From assembly GCF_005938645.2 (NCBI RefSeq), contig NZ_CP042171.1, positions 1,798,001 through 1,862,000 on the forward strand: 64,000 bases of DNA. The letters run 5' to 3'. Position 1 is the first letter of the stretch, and each line of letters opens with the position of its first letter. This DNA comes from Pedobacter sp. KBS0701 (lineage in GTDB: Bacteria; Bacteroidota; Bacteroidia; Sphingobacteriales; Sphingobacteriaceae). Under the pieces are notes generated by a model, which was not told the origin of the DNA, made no database searches, and worked only from the letters and a program-made list of their open reading frames with translations. Below are positions 54,457 through 63,254 of this stretch, piece by piece. A program made the position numbers and the translations under genes.

Positions 54457-54489
54457 AAATGCCGGTACATTAATTTGACCGGCATTTTT
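54457..54489. terminator. Bidirectional rho-independent terminator
   Basis: AAATGCCGGT (54457-54466) pairs with ACCGGCATTT (54478-54487) around an 11-base loop, with T-runs on both strands. It serves the tail-anchored gene (plus) and the GNAT-nitrilase gene (minus), whose ends lie 21 and 8 bases away. Confidence 0.88.
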
Positions 54490-54496
54490 ATAGTAC

Positions 54497-56005
54497 TTAT
54501 TTTAAAAGTTTAACCTGGTAAAGGTCTTTCCGCCTGTCTTTTAATACTTTTACCGTTCCATAATGATGTAGTTCGTCTAATAAATGTAAGTCAACATCTA
54601 CTACCAGTACCATTTCGGTATTGGGTGTTGCCTCTGCTTTGATGGCATTGGTTGGAAAAGCAAAATCGGACGGGGTAAAGACTGCTGATTGGGCAAACTG
54701 AATATCCATATTATTTACCTTAGGTAGATTGCCCACGCACCCTGCAATGGCCACGTAACATTCATTTTCTATTGCTCTTGCCTGCGCGCAATGGCGTACG
54801 CGTGTATAACCGTTCTGTGTATCGGTTAAAAATGGTACAAATAAAATTTGCATACCCTGCTCGGCGTAAATACGGCTTAATTCAGGGAATTCTACATCAT
54901 AACAAATCAAGATGCCCACTTTACCGCAATCAGTATCGAAAACCTGCACTTTATCTCCACCAATCATGCCGTAATATTTTTGCTCATTTGGTGTGATGTG
55001 AATTTTTCTATACTCATCTATTTTACCCGTACGGTGACAAAGGTAAGTAGCATTGTAAAGTTTACCATCCTCAATAAGTGGCATACTGCCGGTAATAATG
55101 TTTGTATTGTAGCTTAATGAATATTCATGCATTTTTTGTACAATCTCTTCCGTTTTTTCAGCAAGCTTTCGCATAGCCTCAATTTCTGGTAAGTGATTGT
55201 ACGGTTGCAACAGTGGCGTATTAAATAACTCAGGGAACATCACGAAATCTGATTTGTAACCGCTCAAAGCATCAACAAAAAATTCTACCTGTTCATAAAA
55301 AGCTTCCATATTTGGGAACAAACGCATTTCCCACTGCACTAAACCTAAACGGATAGTCATTGCCGAACGGGCAGAGGCATCAATACCCTGGTAATAAATA
55401 TTATTCCACTCAATTAAGGTCGCATATTCTTTCGATTCTTTATCGCCTGGCAAATAATTCTTTAATACTTTTCTGACGTGAAAATCATTCGAAATCTGAA
55501 AAGTTAGCGTTGGGTCGTAAATTTCTTTTGCCTTTACCTTATCTATATATTGTCTTGGGCTTAACTTCTCCGAATATTGATGGTAACCAGGAATTCTTCC
55601 GCCGGCAATAATGCTTTTGAGGTTAAGGCTTTCACAGAGTTCTTTCCGGGCTTCATATAGTCTCCTTCCTAACCGTAAACCCCGATATTCCGGGTGCACA
55701 AAAATTTCGATACCATACAGGGTGTCGCCATTTGGATCGTGTGTTGTAAAAGAATAATCACCAGTAATCAACTTGTAGGTATGCCGATCTCCATATTCGT
55801 CGTACTCTACAATAATGGCAAGGGAACAGGCTACAACCTTATCATCAACTGCGATACAGAGCTGCCCCTCGGGAAAAATATTTATAAGTTTTGCAATACT
55901 TGATTTTGGCCAGATGGAACCGCCCATACTGTCGTAGGCCTGGAGCATAGATTCTTTAAGATCTGCGTAATCTTCGAGCGTTAGTTTACGTAATTCAATA
56001 TTCAT
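54497..56005 (-). CDS. GNAT acetyltransferase fused to a carbon-nitrogen hydrolase
   Basis: A 502-residue fusion. The N-terminal part (about 1-200) is a GNAT domain, with IFVHPEYRGLRLGRRLYEARKEL as the acetyl-CoA loop (Arg/Gly-rich). The C-terminal part (about 215-500) is a nitrilase superfamily domain: FPELFNTP (catalytic Glu), KIHITPNEQKYYG (catalytic Lys) and VGILICYDVEFPELSR (catalytic Cys near 371). Such GNAT-nitrilase fusions are known in Bacteroidota, with undefined substrate. It has a long repeat-rich spacer upstream and a strong terminator downstream. Confidence 0.9.
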   Translation of the reverse strand: MNIELRKLTLEDYADLKESMLQAYDSMGGSIWPKSSIAKLINIFPEGQLCIAVDDKVVACSLAIIVEYDEYGDRHTYKLITGDYSFTTHDPNGDTLYGIEIFVHPEYRGLRLGRRLYEARKELCESLNLKSIIAGGRIPGYHQYSEKLSPRQYIDKVKAKEIYDPTLTFQISNDFHVRKVLKNYLPGDKESKEYATLIEWNNIYYQGIDASARSAMTIRLGLVQWEMRLFPNMEAFYEQVEFFVDALSGYKSDFVMFPELFNTPLLQPYNHLPEIEAMRKLAEKTEEIVQKMHEYSLSYNTNIITGSMPLIEDGKLYNATYLCHRTGKIDEYRKIHITPNEQKYYGMIGGDKVQVFDTDCGKVGILICYDVEFPELSRIYAEQGMQILFVPFLTDTQNGYTRVRHCAQARAIENECYVAIAGCVGNLPKVNNMDIQFAQSAVFTPSDFAFPTNAIKAEATPNTEMVLVVDVDLHLLDELHHYGTVKVLKDRRKDLYQVKLLK

Positions 56006-56334
56006 AATGTTTGATTTCTATTTTATGAACACCAAAAGGGCTTAAATGTTCAGATGGATTATATATTTCTTTGAAGATCCTGAAACAAGTTCAGGAGGAC
56101 GAGCCACGAGATTTATCAAAATCCTCCTGCGATGCGTCACCCTGACCTGTAGTGAAACGGAAAGCTACGAAGTAAACTGAGCTTTAAGCGAGTTCACCGA
56201 AGGTAATTTATTTCAGGGTCTTTAAATCTTATTGTTCAATCTCAGTGGAGAGATCTTTAAACACTACGATACTAGATTTCTCCATTCCGTTGCACTTCAG
56301 TCGAAATGACGATTTAGCAAGAAAAAATCTTGTA
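56006..56334. other. 329-bp spacer between ruvB and the GNAT-nitrilase gene, full of repeats
   Basis: No gene is visible. It holds a GATCCTGAAACAAGTTCAGG-type repeat (56078-56103), a split CACCCTGA.../...TTTCAGGGTC pair (about 56151-56222) and an inverted pair related to the 38-bp repeat (56247-56313). Confidence 0.65.
56247..56313. repeat. Inverted pair of 38-bp-repeat-like arms
   Basis: CAGTGGAGAGATCT (about 56247-56260) followed 17 bases later by AGATTTCTCCATTCCGTTGC and then the arm ACTTCAGTCGAAATGACG. The right part is the reverse complement of a variant of the 12539 repeat. The two could form a hairpin. Confidence 0.6.
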
Positions 56335-57357
56335 TTAAAACAATTTACCGGTTTGGCCAGGATAATTTTTCTTTAAGTGCTTGTAAGCCGCTTCGGTAAC
56401 CTCGCGGCCACGTGAAGTACGCATAATATAGCCTTCCTGGATTAAAAAGGGTTCATAAACCTCTTCAATAGTACCTTCATCTTCTCCAACAGCCGTCGCA
56501 ATGGTTTTTAAACCTACCGGACCGCCCTTAAATTTGTCGATAATGGTAACCAGAATCCTGTTATCCATCTCATCTAAGCCATGTTCATCCACATTTAGTG
56601 CATTTAAGGCATAGCGGGCTATTTCGGTATCGATATTTCCATTTCCCTTAATCTGCGCAAAATCTCTTGTTCTGCGTAAAAGAGCATTTGCTATACGGGG
56701 CGTACCACGGCTACGGCGGGCAATTTCATAGGCACCTTCGTCACTTATAGGGGTTTTTAATATATCAGAAGAGCGTAGTACAATTGTGGTGAGTAGCTTA
56801 GCATCGTAATAAGCCAAACGGGCATTAATTCCGAAACGAGCTCTTAAAGGCGCCGTTAACAACCCAGAACGCGTAGTGGCACCAACCAACGTAAAAGGAT
56901 TAAGCGATATCTGTACGGAACGGGCATTCGGGCCAGTTTCAAGCATAATATCAATTTTAAAATCTTCCATTGCAGAATACAGGTATTCTTCCACAAGAGG
57001 AGATAAACGATGGATCTCATCAATAAAAAGGATATCACCTTCATCCAGGCCAGTTAATAAACCAGCCAGGTCGCCAGGTTTATCTAATACCGGACCAGAG
57101 GTTACTTTTATTCCAGTTGCCATTTCATTGGCAATGATATGAGAAAGTGTGGTTTTACCTAATCCGGGAGGGCCATGCAGAAGAACATGATCTAAAGCCT
57201 CACCGCGGAGTTTCGCCGCCTGAACAAAAATCTTCAGGTTTTCCATCACTTTTTCCTGCCCCGTAAAATCTTCAAAAGCCTGTGGCCTTAAAACCCTTTC
57301 AATATCACGATCGGTAGGGGTCAGATTGCTTGCTTCAGGGTCCAGGTTCTCATTCAT
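56335..57357 (-). CDS. ruvB: Holliday junction branch migration ATPase RuvB
   Basis: Hexameric AAA+ motor that drives Holliday-junction branch migration with RuvA. The 340 residues match the family: [23 protein letters not shown] near residue 25, Walker [14 protein letters not shown] near residue 62, Walker [12 protein letters not shown], sensor [18 protein letters not shown], and the C-terminal winged helix [20 protein letters not shown] with the arginine-rich [10 protein letters not shown]. ruvA and ruvC are not adjacent. The hydroxyacyl-CoA dehydrogenase gene lies 31 bases upstream in the same direction. Confidence 0.97.
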   Translation of the reverse strand: MNENLDPEASNLTPTDRDIERVLRPQAFEDFTGQEKVMENLKIFVQAAKLRGEALDHVLLHGPPGLGKTTLSHIIANEMATGIKVTSGPVLDKPGDLAGLLTGLDEGDILFIDEIHRLSPLVEEYLYSAMEDFKIDIMLETGPNARSVQISLNPFTLVGATTRSGLLTAPLRARFGINARLAYYDAKLLTTIVLRSSDILKTPISDEGAYEIARRSRGTPRIANALLRRTRDFAQIKGNGNIDTEIARYALNALNVDEHGLDEMDNRILVTIIDKFKGGPVGLKTIATAVGEDEGTIEEVYEPFLIQEGYIMRTSRGREVTEAAYKHLKKNYPGQTGKLF

Positions 57358-57388
57358 ACGGCAAATATAAAATTAAATGCTAAAAAAA

Positions 57389-58282
57389 TTAGGATCTTTT
57401 GAATTTATCAGAAACAGTGAGGTCTTTTGATCCCGAAATATATTTATAAAAGCCTTCACCAGTTTTAGCACCTTTTTTCCCTGCCGCCACCATGTTTACC
57501 AGTAACGGGCATGGCGCGTATTTGGGATTACCAAAACCATCGTTTAATACTTTTAGTATGGCCAAACAAACATCCAGACCAATAAAATCGGCTAACTGCA
57601 AAGGTCCCATAGGGTGTGCCATTCCTAATTTCATTACGGTATCAATTTCATACACACCAGCTACGCCTTCATAAAGCGTGTAAATGGCTTCATTGATCAT
57701 CGGCATCAAAATGCGGTTGGCCACAAAACCAGGATAATCATTTACTTCAACAGGAACTTTCTCCAAACTTTGGGAAAGCGACATAATGATACTGGTCGTT
57801 TCATCACTGGTGGCATAACCTCTTATTACTTCTACTAACTTCATTACCGGAACCGGGTTCATAAAGTGCATTCCGATTACCTTATCACCTCTTCCGGTTA
57901 CAGCAGCAATTTGCGTAATGGAAATAGAGGAGGTATTGGAAGCGAGAATAGCATGTGCAGGCGCATACTCATCTAAATCCTTAAAAATTTTCAATTTTAA
58001 GTCTACGTTTTCGGTAGCGGCTTCTACAATTAAATCGGAACTTTGAACACCATCTTTTATTGACGTGTAGCTAGAGATGTTATTCAGAGTGGCTGCTTTA
58101 TGATCTTCTGTTAAGGTTCCTTTTGCAAGCTGTCTGTCTAAATTTTTAGTAATAGTTTGTATGGCATTGTCCAATGCAGGCTGATTGATATCAATCAGGT
58201 TGACTTTATAATTGAATTGTGCAAAGGTATGGGCGATGCCATTTCCCATAGTACCAGATCCTATAACTGCGATTTGTTTCAT
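57389..58282 (-). CDS. 3-hydroxyacyl-CoA (3-hydroxybutyryl-CoA) dehydrogenase
   Basis: NAD(P)-dependent dehydrogenase of beta-oxidation or butyrate-type pathways. The 297-residue protein begins with a Rossmann motif GSGTMGNGIAHTFA (residues 7-20). The active-site region GMHFMNPVPVMKLVEV (His near 139) and the C-terminal helical domain with GLAHPMGPLQLADFIGLD complete the family. It acts in the cytosol. The partner enzymes are not in the window, and ruvB follows downstream. Confidence 0.93.
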   Translation of the reverse strand: MKQIAVIGSGTMGNGIAHTFAQFNYKVNLIDINQPALDNAIQTITKNLDRQLAKGTLTEDHKAATLNNISSYTSIKDGVQSSDLIVEAATENVDLKLKIFKDLDEYAPAHAILASNTSSISITQIAAVTGRGDKVIGMHFMNPVPVMKLVEVIRGYATSDETTSIIMSLSQSLEKVPVEVNDYPGFVANRILMPMINEAIYTLYEGVAGVYEIDTVMKLGMAHPMGPLQLADFIGLDVCLAILKVLNDGFGNPKYAPCPLLVNMVAAGKKGAKTGEGFYKYISGSKDLTVSDKFKRS

Positions 58283-58380
58283 CCTTTAGGAGATTAGAAA
58301 AAGAGAATTTACGAGTAAACGATTAGTTGAAATAAAGATCTTGCTGTAAAGCTGATCTCTTTTGATTTTTATAAAAAACC

Positions 58381-59031
58381 TTATGGTGCTAACCTGGTTT
58401 TAGTCCAGATGCCTTTTATCAGTTCGAAGTTTATCCTGTCGTGCAACCTGCTTCTTCTTCCTTGCCAAAACTCTATTCTTGTCGGTTTTACGATATAACC
58501 GCCCCAATGCGCTGGTTTAGCAACACCTTTGTCGGTACTTTTAGCTTTAAGTTCTTCAACTTTTTCTTCCAAAAATGTTCTGTCCGGAATAATCTGGCTC
58601 TGTGGTGAAACTACTGCTCCAATCTGACTGGCAATCGGTCTGGTGTTGAAATAGGCTTCAGATGTTTCTTTATCCAGTTTTTCCACTGTTCCTTCAATTC
58701 TCACCTGTCTTTCCAGTTCAGGCCAGAAAAATACCAAAGCAGCGTAAGGATTGCGTTTAAGTTCTTTCCCTTTGGCACTCAGGTAATTGGTGAAAAACCT
58801 AAAACCGTCTCCATCAACCCCTTTTAATAACACAATACGCGCATCTGGTCGGCCAGCTTTATCAGCTGTAGCCAAAGTCATTACATTTGGTTCGTATATC
58901 TGGGCATCAACCGCATGTTGAAACCATTTTTGAAACTGGACAATCGGATCTTGATCAACGTCAGATTCGTCTAGCGAAGCGCTTTTGTAATCTTGGCGCA
59001 GGTTTTGTAGAAATTCATTTGTAACTTGCAT
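58381..59031 (-). CDS. pdxH: Pyridoxamine 5'-phosphate oxidase
   Basis: FMN enzyme that oxidises PNP or PMP to pyridoxal phosphate. The 216 residues begin MQVTNEFLQNLRQDY; a longer frame extends upstream but a TATTTTTG -7 box lies 4 bases before this ATG. Conserved parts: MTLATADKAGRPDARIVLLKG near residue 50, YLSAKGKELKRNPYAALVFFWPELERQVRIEG, and the C-terminal WQGRRSRLHDRI. It is divergent from the yqgE gene with 46 bases between starts. Confidence 0.96.
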   Translation of the reverse strand: MQVTNEFLQNLRQDYKSASLDESDVDQDPIVQFQKWFQHAVDAQIYEPNVMTLATADKAGRPDARIVLLKGVDGDGFRFFTNYLSAKGKELKRNPYAALVFFWPELERQVRIEGTVEKLDKETSEAYFNTRPIASQIGAVVSPQSQIIPDRTFLEEKVEELKAKSTDKGVAKPAHWGGYIVKPTRIEFWQGRRSRLHDRINFELIKGIWTKTRLAP

Positions 59032-59035
59032 ACAA

Positions 59036-59043
59036 CAAAAATA
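59036..59043 (-). promoter_or_regulatory. Putative -7 box of pdxH
   Basis: TATTTTTG on the minus strand, only 4 bases before the pdxH ATG. If functional, the mRNA would be essentially leaderless. Confidence 0.5.
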
Positions 59044-59077
59044 GGCATCTTTTACGGTGTAACAAATGATTATCATC

Positions 59078-59641
59078 ATGCTGAACAATATAAAACCAAA
59101 AACCGGCCGCTTACTCATCTCGGAACCTTTTATGGCCGATCCTAATTTTAAAAGATCTGTGGTATTGTTAACCGAACATGGTGATGATGGTACGGTAGGC
59201 TATATACTTAATCAAGTAGGAAACCTGATCCTGAACGATGTTATTCAGGATTTACGGGATGCAAAAAACTACATTTACTTCGGTGGACCTGTTGCTGCGG
59301 ATACCTTACATTTTATTCATAGGTGTTATGATAAATTGCAAAGTGGTGAAGATATAGGAAATGGTTTATACTGGGGTGGAAATTTTGAAACACTTAAAAT
59401 CCTCTTAAATACTAACGCAGTAAGCCAGGATGAAGTGAAATTTTTTATGGGTTATTCAGGCTGGGATTATGGACAGCTTGACCGGGAAATAGATCAAAAT
59501 GCATGGATGGTGAGTGATATTTTTAATCCGGACCTTATTTTTAGTAATGATGATGAAAAGCTTTGGCGGGATGTAATTGTAAATCTAGGCCCGAAATATG
59601 CGCATATCAGTAATTTTCCGGTAGATCCGAGTTTGAATTAG
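59078..59641 (+). CDS. YqgE/AlgH family protein
   Basis: A 187-residue protein from ATG 59078 (MLNNIKPKTGRLLISEPFM); a start four codons upstream is possible. The core matches YqgE/AlgH: GRLLISEPFMADPNFKRSVVLLTEHGDDGTVGYILN, a FGGPVAADTLHFIH segment and FMGYSGWDYGQLDREIDQNAW. Such proteins were named for an effect on alginate in Pseudomonas; the biochemical role is unclear. Monocistronic and divergent from pdxH, with a terminator downstream. Confidence 0.88.
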   Translation: MLNNIKPKTGRLLISEPFMADPNFKRSVVLLTEHGDDGTVGYILNQVGNLILNDVIQDLRDAKNYIYFGGPVAADTLHFIHRCYDKLQSGEDIGNGLYWGGNFETLKILLNTNAVSQDEVKFFMGYSGWDYGQLDREIDQNAWMVSDIFNPDLIFSNDDEKLWRDVIVNLGPKYAHISNFPVDPSLN

Positions 59642-59697
59642 TTAGTTTTCAGTTGGTAATTGGCAGTTTTCAGTTTCCAGAAAAGTAATATTATAAT

Positions 59698-59739
59698 AAA
59701 ATGGGCAATGTAAATAGATTATATCGCCCGTTTTATTTT
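59698..59739. terminator. Bidirectional terminator between yqgE and purE
   Basis: AAAATGGGC (59698-59706) pairs with GCCCGTTTT (59726-59734) with one G-U pair, followed by TATTTTT. It lies 57 bases after the yqgE stop and 30 bases from the purE stop. Confidence 0.7.
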
Positions 59740-59768
59740 TACAGTTGAATAGACTAAAGACTCACGAC

Positions 59769-60275
59769 TTAGGACTCAAGACTGTCAGCACTTTCTTCAA
59801 CTTTTCTTCTTAATTCATCTTTATAAGTCTGCATTTTAACCGTTAAAGATTCATCAGCTGTAGCCAGGATCTGCGTAGCCAGTAAACCTGCATTTTTAGC
59901 AGCATTTAAAGCTACCGTAGCAACGGGAATACCATTTGGCATTTGTAAAATCGATAAAATACTGTCCCAGCCATCAATAGAGTTTGATGATTTAACCGGA
60001 ACACCAATTACCGGTAAAGTAGTAATAGAAGCCACCATCCCAGGTAGGTGAGCAGCACCGCCGGCACCTGCAATAATTACCTTTAGGCCACGGCCTTGTG
60101 CTTCTTTAGCATAATTAAACATGCGTTCTGGTGTTCTGTGTGCAGAAACAACCGTAATTTCGTAGTTTATTCCAAATTCTTTTAATACATCAGCAGCATC
60201 TTGCATCACAGGTAAATCTGATTTGCTACCCATGATAATTCCTACTAAGGCCGAATTTGAATTTCCTTGACTCAT
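59769..60275 (-). CDS. purE: N5-carboxyaminoimidazole ribonucleotide mutase
   Basis: Converts N5-CAIR to CAIR in purine synthesis, following PurK. The 168 residues show [20 protein letters not shown] near the start, the catalytic [16 protein letters not shown] and a glycine-rich [15 protein letters not shown]. It is the second gene of a purK-purE unit on the minus strand, 83 bases after purK. Confidence 0.96.
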   Translation of the reverse strand: MSQGNSNSALVGIIMGSKSDLPVMQDAADVLKEFGINYEITVVSAHRTPERMFNYAKEAQGRGLKVIIAGAGGAAHLPGMVASITTLPVIGVPVKSSNSIDGWDSILSILQMPNGIPVATVALNAAKNAGLLATQILATADESLTVKMQTYKDELRRKVEESADSLES

Positions 60276-60336
60276 ATTTATTTTATTTCTTTTTTAACTT
60301 CTTTTATAATTTTGTATTTCCACTTCGATATTGGTT

Positions 60337-60358
60337 CCCCTTCAAGGGGCTAGGTGGC
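60337..60358. repeat. CCCCTTCAAGGGGCTAGG element near the purK stop
   Basis: CCCC-TTCAA-GGGG followed by CTAGGTGG, directly before the purK stop complement. It is the same element as CCCCCTTAAGGGGGCTAGG at 14912-14930. Confidence 0.6.
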
Positions 60359-61498
60359 TTAAGCGATTACCTTCAATGTTTTTTGTACAAACCTTGCTTT
60401 TTCAATCGCCTTTTCCCTGTCAATATCTACAATGGTTACATGGCCCATTTTGCGAAAAGGTTTTGTGTATTTCTTGCCATATAAGTGAACATAAACGCCA
60501 TCAATGGCCAATATTTTTTCTAAATTTTCATATCTGGCTACACCTTCAAAACCTTTTTCGCCAAGTAAATTAATCATAATGGCATTGGTAATGCTGCTGG
60601 TATCGCCTAATGGTAAGTTATAAATTGAGCGTAAATGCTGCTCAAATTGAGAAACATAATTGCCTTCAATTGTTTGGTGACCGCTATTGTGCGGACGAGG
60701 GGCTACCTCATTAACTAATAATTCTCCGTCTTTGCAAACAAACATCTCAACCGCTAAAATTCCGGTAATATTCATCGCAGAAGCTATGTTTTTGGCAATA
60801 TTTTCTGCCTTTTGCTGCAAACTCTCGGCAAAAGTTGAAGGGGAAATTAAAAATTCTACCAGGTTGGCTTCAGGATTAAATTCCATTTCTACCATTGGGA
60901 AGGTTTTCATATCGCCATTGGCATTACGGGCTACAATCACTGCAACTTCTTTATCAAAATCGACCAGTTTTTCAATAATACAAGGCGCATCAAAAGCATT
61001 GTCAAGATCTGACGCACTATTGATTTTCATTACGCCTTTACCATCATAACCATCTTTCCTCAATTTCAGAATGTAAGGAAAATGAAAAGGACTATTTTCC
61101 ATATCTTCCTTTGTATTTACAATCTGGAAAGGGGAGGTAGGAATATCATTTTCTTTAAAAAACTGTTTTTGTACGCCTTTATCCTGAATTAAACGGATTA
61201 CCCTCGATTGGGGAAAAACTTTTTTACCTTCTTTTTCCAGCTGCTCAAGCGCATCGATATTTACTTTTTCAATTTCAATGGTGATGATATCGGCCTTTTT
61301 TCCGAAGTTATAAACGGTATCAAAATCGGTAATGGAACCATTTTCGAAATAATTTGAGATATGCTTACAGGGAGCATCAGGATCAGGATCTAAAACCAAA
61401 GTGCTTACATTATAATTGATTGCCTGTTGTATGAGCATTCTGCCCAATTGCCCGCCACCTAAAATACCTAATTTTAATTCGCTAATCTGTTTTGCCAT
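60359..61498 (-). CDS. purK: N5-carboxyaminoimidazole ribonucleotide synthase
   Basis: ATP-grasp enzyme making N5-CAIR from AIR and bicarbonate. The 379 residues begin MAKQISELKLGILGGGQLGRM, chosen over a longer frame from 61528. Motifs: LGILGGGQLGRMLIQQA near residue 8, ATP-grasp region LKLRKDGYDGKGVMKI, EVAPRPHNSGHQTIE near the catalytic site, and ending FVQKTLKVIA. It precedes purE in an operon. It ends against a dispersed CCCC/GGGG element. Confidence 0.96.
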   Translation of the reverse strand: MAKQISELKLGILGGGQLGRMLIQQAINYNVSTLVLDPDPDAPCKHISNYFENGSITDFDTVYNFGKKADIITIEIEKVNIDALEQLEKEGKKVFPQSRVIRLIQDKGVQKQFFKENDIPTSPFQIVNTKEDMENSPFHFPYILKLRKDGYDGKGVMKINSASDLDNAFDAPCIIEKLVDFDKEVAVIVARNANGDMKTFPMVEMEFNPEANLVEFLISPSTFAESLQQKAENIAKNIASAMNITGILAVEMFVCKDGELLVNEVAPRPHNSGHQTIEGNYVSQFEQHLRSIYNLPLGDTSSITNAIMINLLGEKGFEGVARYENLEKILAIDGVYVHLYGKKYTKPFRKMGHVTIVDIDREKAIEKARFVQKTLKVIA

Positions 61499-61515
61499 GC
61501 GCTTGAAAATAATGC

Positions 61516-61523
61516 TATTTTTG
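61516..61523 (+). promoter_or_regulatory. Putative -7 box for the HI0933-type flavoprotein gene
   Basis: TATTTTTG, 29 bases before ATG 61553. Confidence 0.5.
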
Positions 61524-61552
61524 CACAAAAGTAACCATAATAAATTTTATTG

Positions 61553-62743
61553 ATGAATGCTGATGCAATAATTATTGGTGCAGGTGCTTGTGGATTGATG
61601 TGTGCGGTGCAGGCAGGCTATCTGGGTAAAAAAGTAATTGTGCTCGAAAAAAACGAAAAACCTGGTGCCAAAATTTTAATTTCTGGTGGCGGCCGCTGCA
61701 ATTATACCAACCAATTCGCATCAGCTGAGCAGTTTATATCAGCCAATCCTCATTTTGTTAAATCTGCCTTTACCCAGTGGACAGTTGATGATACCATCAG
61801 TTTTTTTGAAACTTATGGCATAGCAGGCAAAGAAAAAACTTTGGGACAATTATTTCCTGATGATAAAAACGCCAAAGATGTGGTACAGGTTTTTACTTCC
61901 ATCTGCGAGGATTTTGATCAGGAAGTTAGGTGTAGTGCTGATGTAAAAGACATTGAAATATTACCTGACGGCTTTAAAGTAAGTTATGAGAAGAATGGTA
62001 AAACTGTTGTTTTAACAGCAGCCAAGCTGGTAATTGCAGCTGGTGGCTTACCAATTCCAAAAATGGGCGCTACCGATTTTGCCTTGCGTTTTGCCAAAAA
62101 AAATAGTTTAAAAATAATTGAAACTGCTCCGGCTTTGGTTCCCTTAACCATTACCGGCAAGGACGAAGAGTGGTTTTCACAGCTTTCGGGAAATTCTGTT
62201 TTTTGCGAAGTCAGCAATGATGAAATCGCTTTCGAAGAAAATATTCTTTTTACCCATTGGGGATTGAGTGGTCCCGCTATTTTACAGATCTCTTCTTTCT
62301 GGAGAAGAGGCGAAACGATTAATTTAAACCTGTTGCCCTATCAGGATATCGTAGCATTATTGGACGAGGAAAGAAAAACAAATGGTAAAACTTTACTGTC
62401 GACGCTGCTGAACCGGATTTATACCAAGAAGTTTACAGATGCCTTGGGCAAGTTTTTGCCTTTAAATAAACCTGTTGCTGCATTAACTAAAGGGGAAATC
62501 GATTTAATTGAACAAACAATCCACCATTTTAAAGTTAAACCCGCAGGCGATAAAGGTTACGATAAGGCCGAGGTAATGCGTGGCGGAATTGACACCAACG
62601 AAATTTCTTCTAAAACGCTGGAATGTAAAAAAATACCGAACCTGTTTTTTGGTGGCGAATGTTTAGATGTAACCGGTTGGTTGGGCGGTTATAACTTTCA
62701 ATGGGCCTGGGCCAGTGGTTTTGTAATTGCGCAGCATATTTGA
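61553..62743 (+). CDS. HI0933/BaiN-family FAD-dependent oxidoreductase
   Basis: A 396-residue flavoprotein from ATG 61553 (MNADAIIIGAGACGLMCAV). The N-terminal FAD motif GAGACG, then the family signature KILISGGGRCNYTN near residue 44 and a C-terminal ECLDVTGWLGGYNFQWAWASG complete the HI0933/YhiN pattern. This widespread family includes BaiN, a bile-acid-related reductase, but most members have no known substrate. Divergent from purK, monocistronic, with a large hairpin at its end. Confidence 0.93.
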   Translation: MNADAIIIGAGACGLMCAVQAGYLGKKVIVLEKNEKPGAKILISGGGRCNYTNQFASAEQFISANPHFVKSAFTQWTVDDTISFFETYGIAGKEKTLGQLFPDDKNAKDVVQVFTSICEDFDQEVRCSADVKDIEILPDGFKVSYEKNGKTVVLTAAKLVIAAGGLPIPKMGATDFALRFAKKNSLKIIETAPALVPLTITGKDEEWFSQLSGNSVFCEVSNDEIAFEENILFTHWGLSGPAILQISSFWRRGETINLNLLPYQDIVALLDEERKTNGKTLLSTLLNRIYTKKFTDALGKFLPLNKPVAALTKGEIDLIEQTIHHFKVKPAGDKGYDKAEVMRGGIDTNEISSKTLECKKIPNLFFGGECLDVTGWLGGYNFQWAWASGFVIAQHI

Positions 62744-62751
62744 CGATTCCT

Positions 62752-62784
62752 AAACCTATCAGGTTTTTAAAACCCGATAGGTTT
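62752..62784 (+). terminator. Long hairpin after the flavoprotein gene
   Basis: AAACCTATC (62752-62760) pairs with GATAGGTTT (62776-62784), with an inner GGTTTT/AAAACC stem. It is a strong hairpin, 9 bases after the stop, but only a weak T-run follows, so terminator function is probable rather than certain. Similar CCTAT/ATAGG hairpins are common in this lineage. Confidence 0.6.
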
Positions 62785-62852
62785 GTAAGTCGCTCAGGTG
62801 ACTAAGGTGGTCAATATCGTTTTGGAAATGAACGGCTGTAGTGCTTCGGATT

Positions 62853-62908
62853 GCAGCCCTGCTATCGTTCCAAGCCCTCACTCGCTCCTCGCTTTCCACT
62901 TTATCAGG
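62853..62908 (-). repeat. Structured intergenic element, copy 4
   Basis: On the minus strand it opens CCTGATAAAGTGGAAAGC and ends GGAACGATAGCAGGGCTGC. It is the most compact copy. Confidence 0.65.
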
Positions 62909-62996
62909 TTTATTTAACCTAAAACAGTGGTTCTTTTGCAAAAATCTCAGATGCAATAAAACCACTTTACGCTTTAAAATTTACGATTAAATTTAG

Positions 62997-63004
62997 TAAA
63001 TTTG
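62997..63004 (+). promoter_or_regulatory. Putative -7 box of the DUF433/DUF5615 operon
   Basis: TAAATTTG, 7 bases before ATG 63012, again suggesting a nearly leaderless mRNA. Confidence 0.5.
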
Positions 63005-63011
63005 ATATACT

Positions 63012-63254
63012 ATGGAATCATTAAAAGATATTATTTCAACCAACGCCGATATTTTGGGAGGTTTACCTGTTTTTGCAGGTACAAGAGTCCCGGTTGAAAC
63101 CTTATTTTTTCATGTCGAAAAGGGAATCACCATTGATGAATTTTTAGAAGATTTTCCAAGTGTTTCTAAGAAACAGGTTATTAGTGTATTAGAGGTTGCT
63201 AATAAACTGATAACATCAGATCATATAGATAAAATCTATGAAATTGCTTCTTGA
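63012..63254 (+). CDS. DUF433 protein, likely antitoxin
   Basis: An 80-residue protein. The core ADILGGLPVFAGTRVPVETLFFHVEKGITIDEFLEDFPSVSKKQVISVLEVANKLI (by parts: GGLPVFAGTRVP; LEDFPSVS; QVISVLEVA) matches DUF433, a helix-turn-helix-like antitoxin fold. Its end overlaps the next gene by 17 bases. DUF433 is typically paired with a PIN-like DUF5615 protein, as here, forming a proposed type II toxin-antitoxin module. Confidence 0.9.
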   Translation: MESLKDIISTNADILGGLPVFAGTRVPVETLFFHVEKGITIDEFLEDFPSVSKKQVISVLEVANKLITSDHIDKIYEIAS

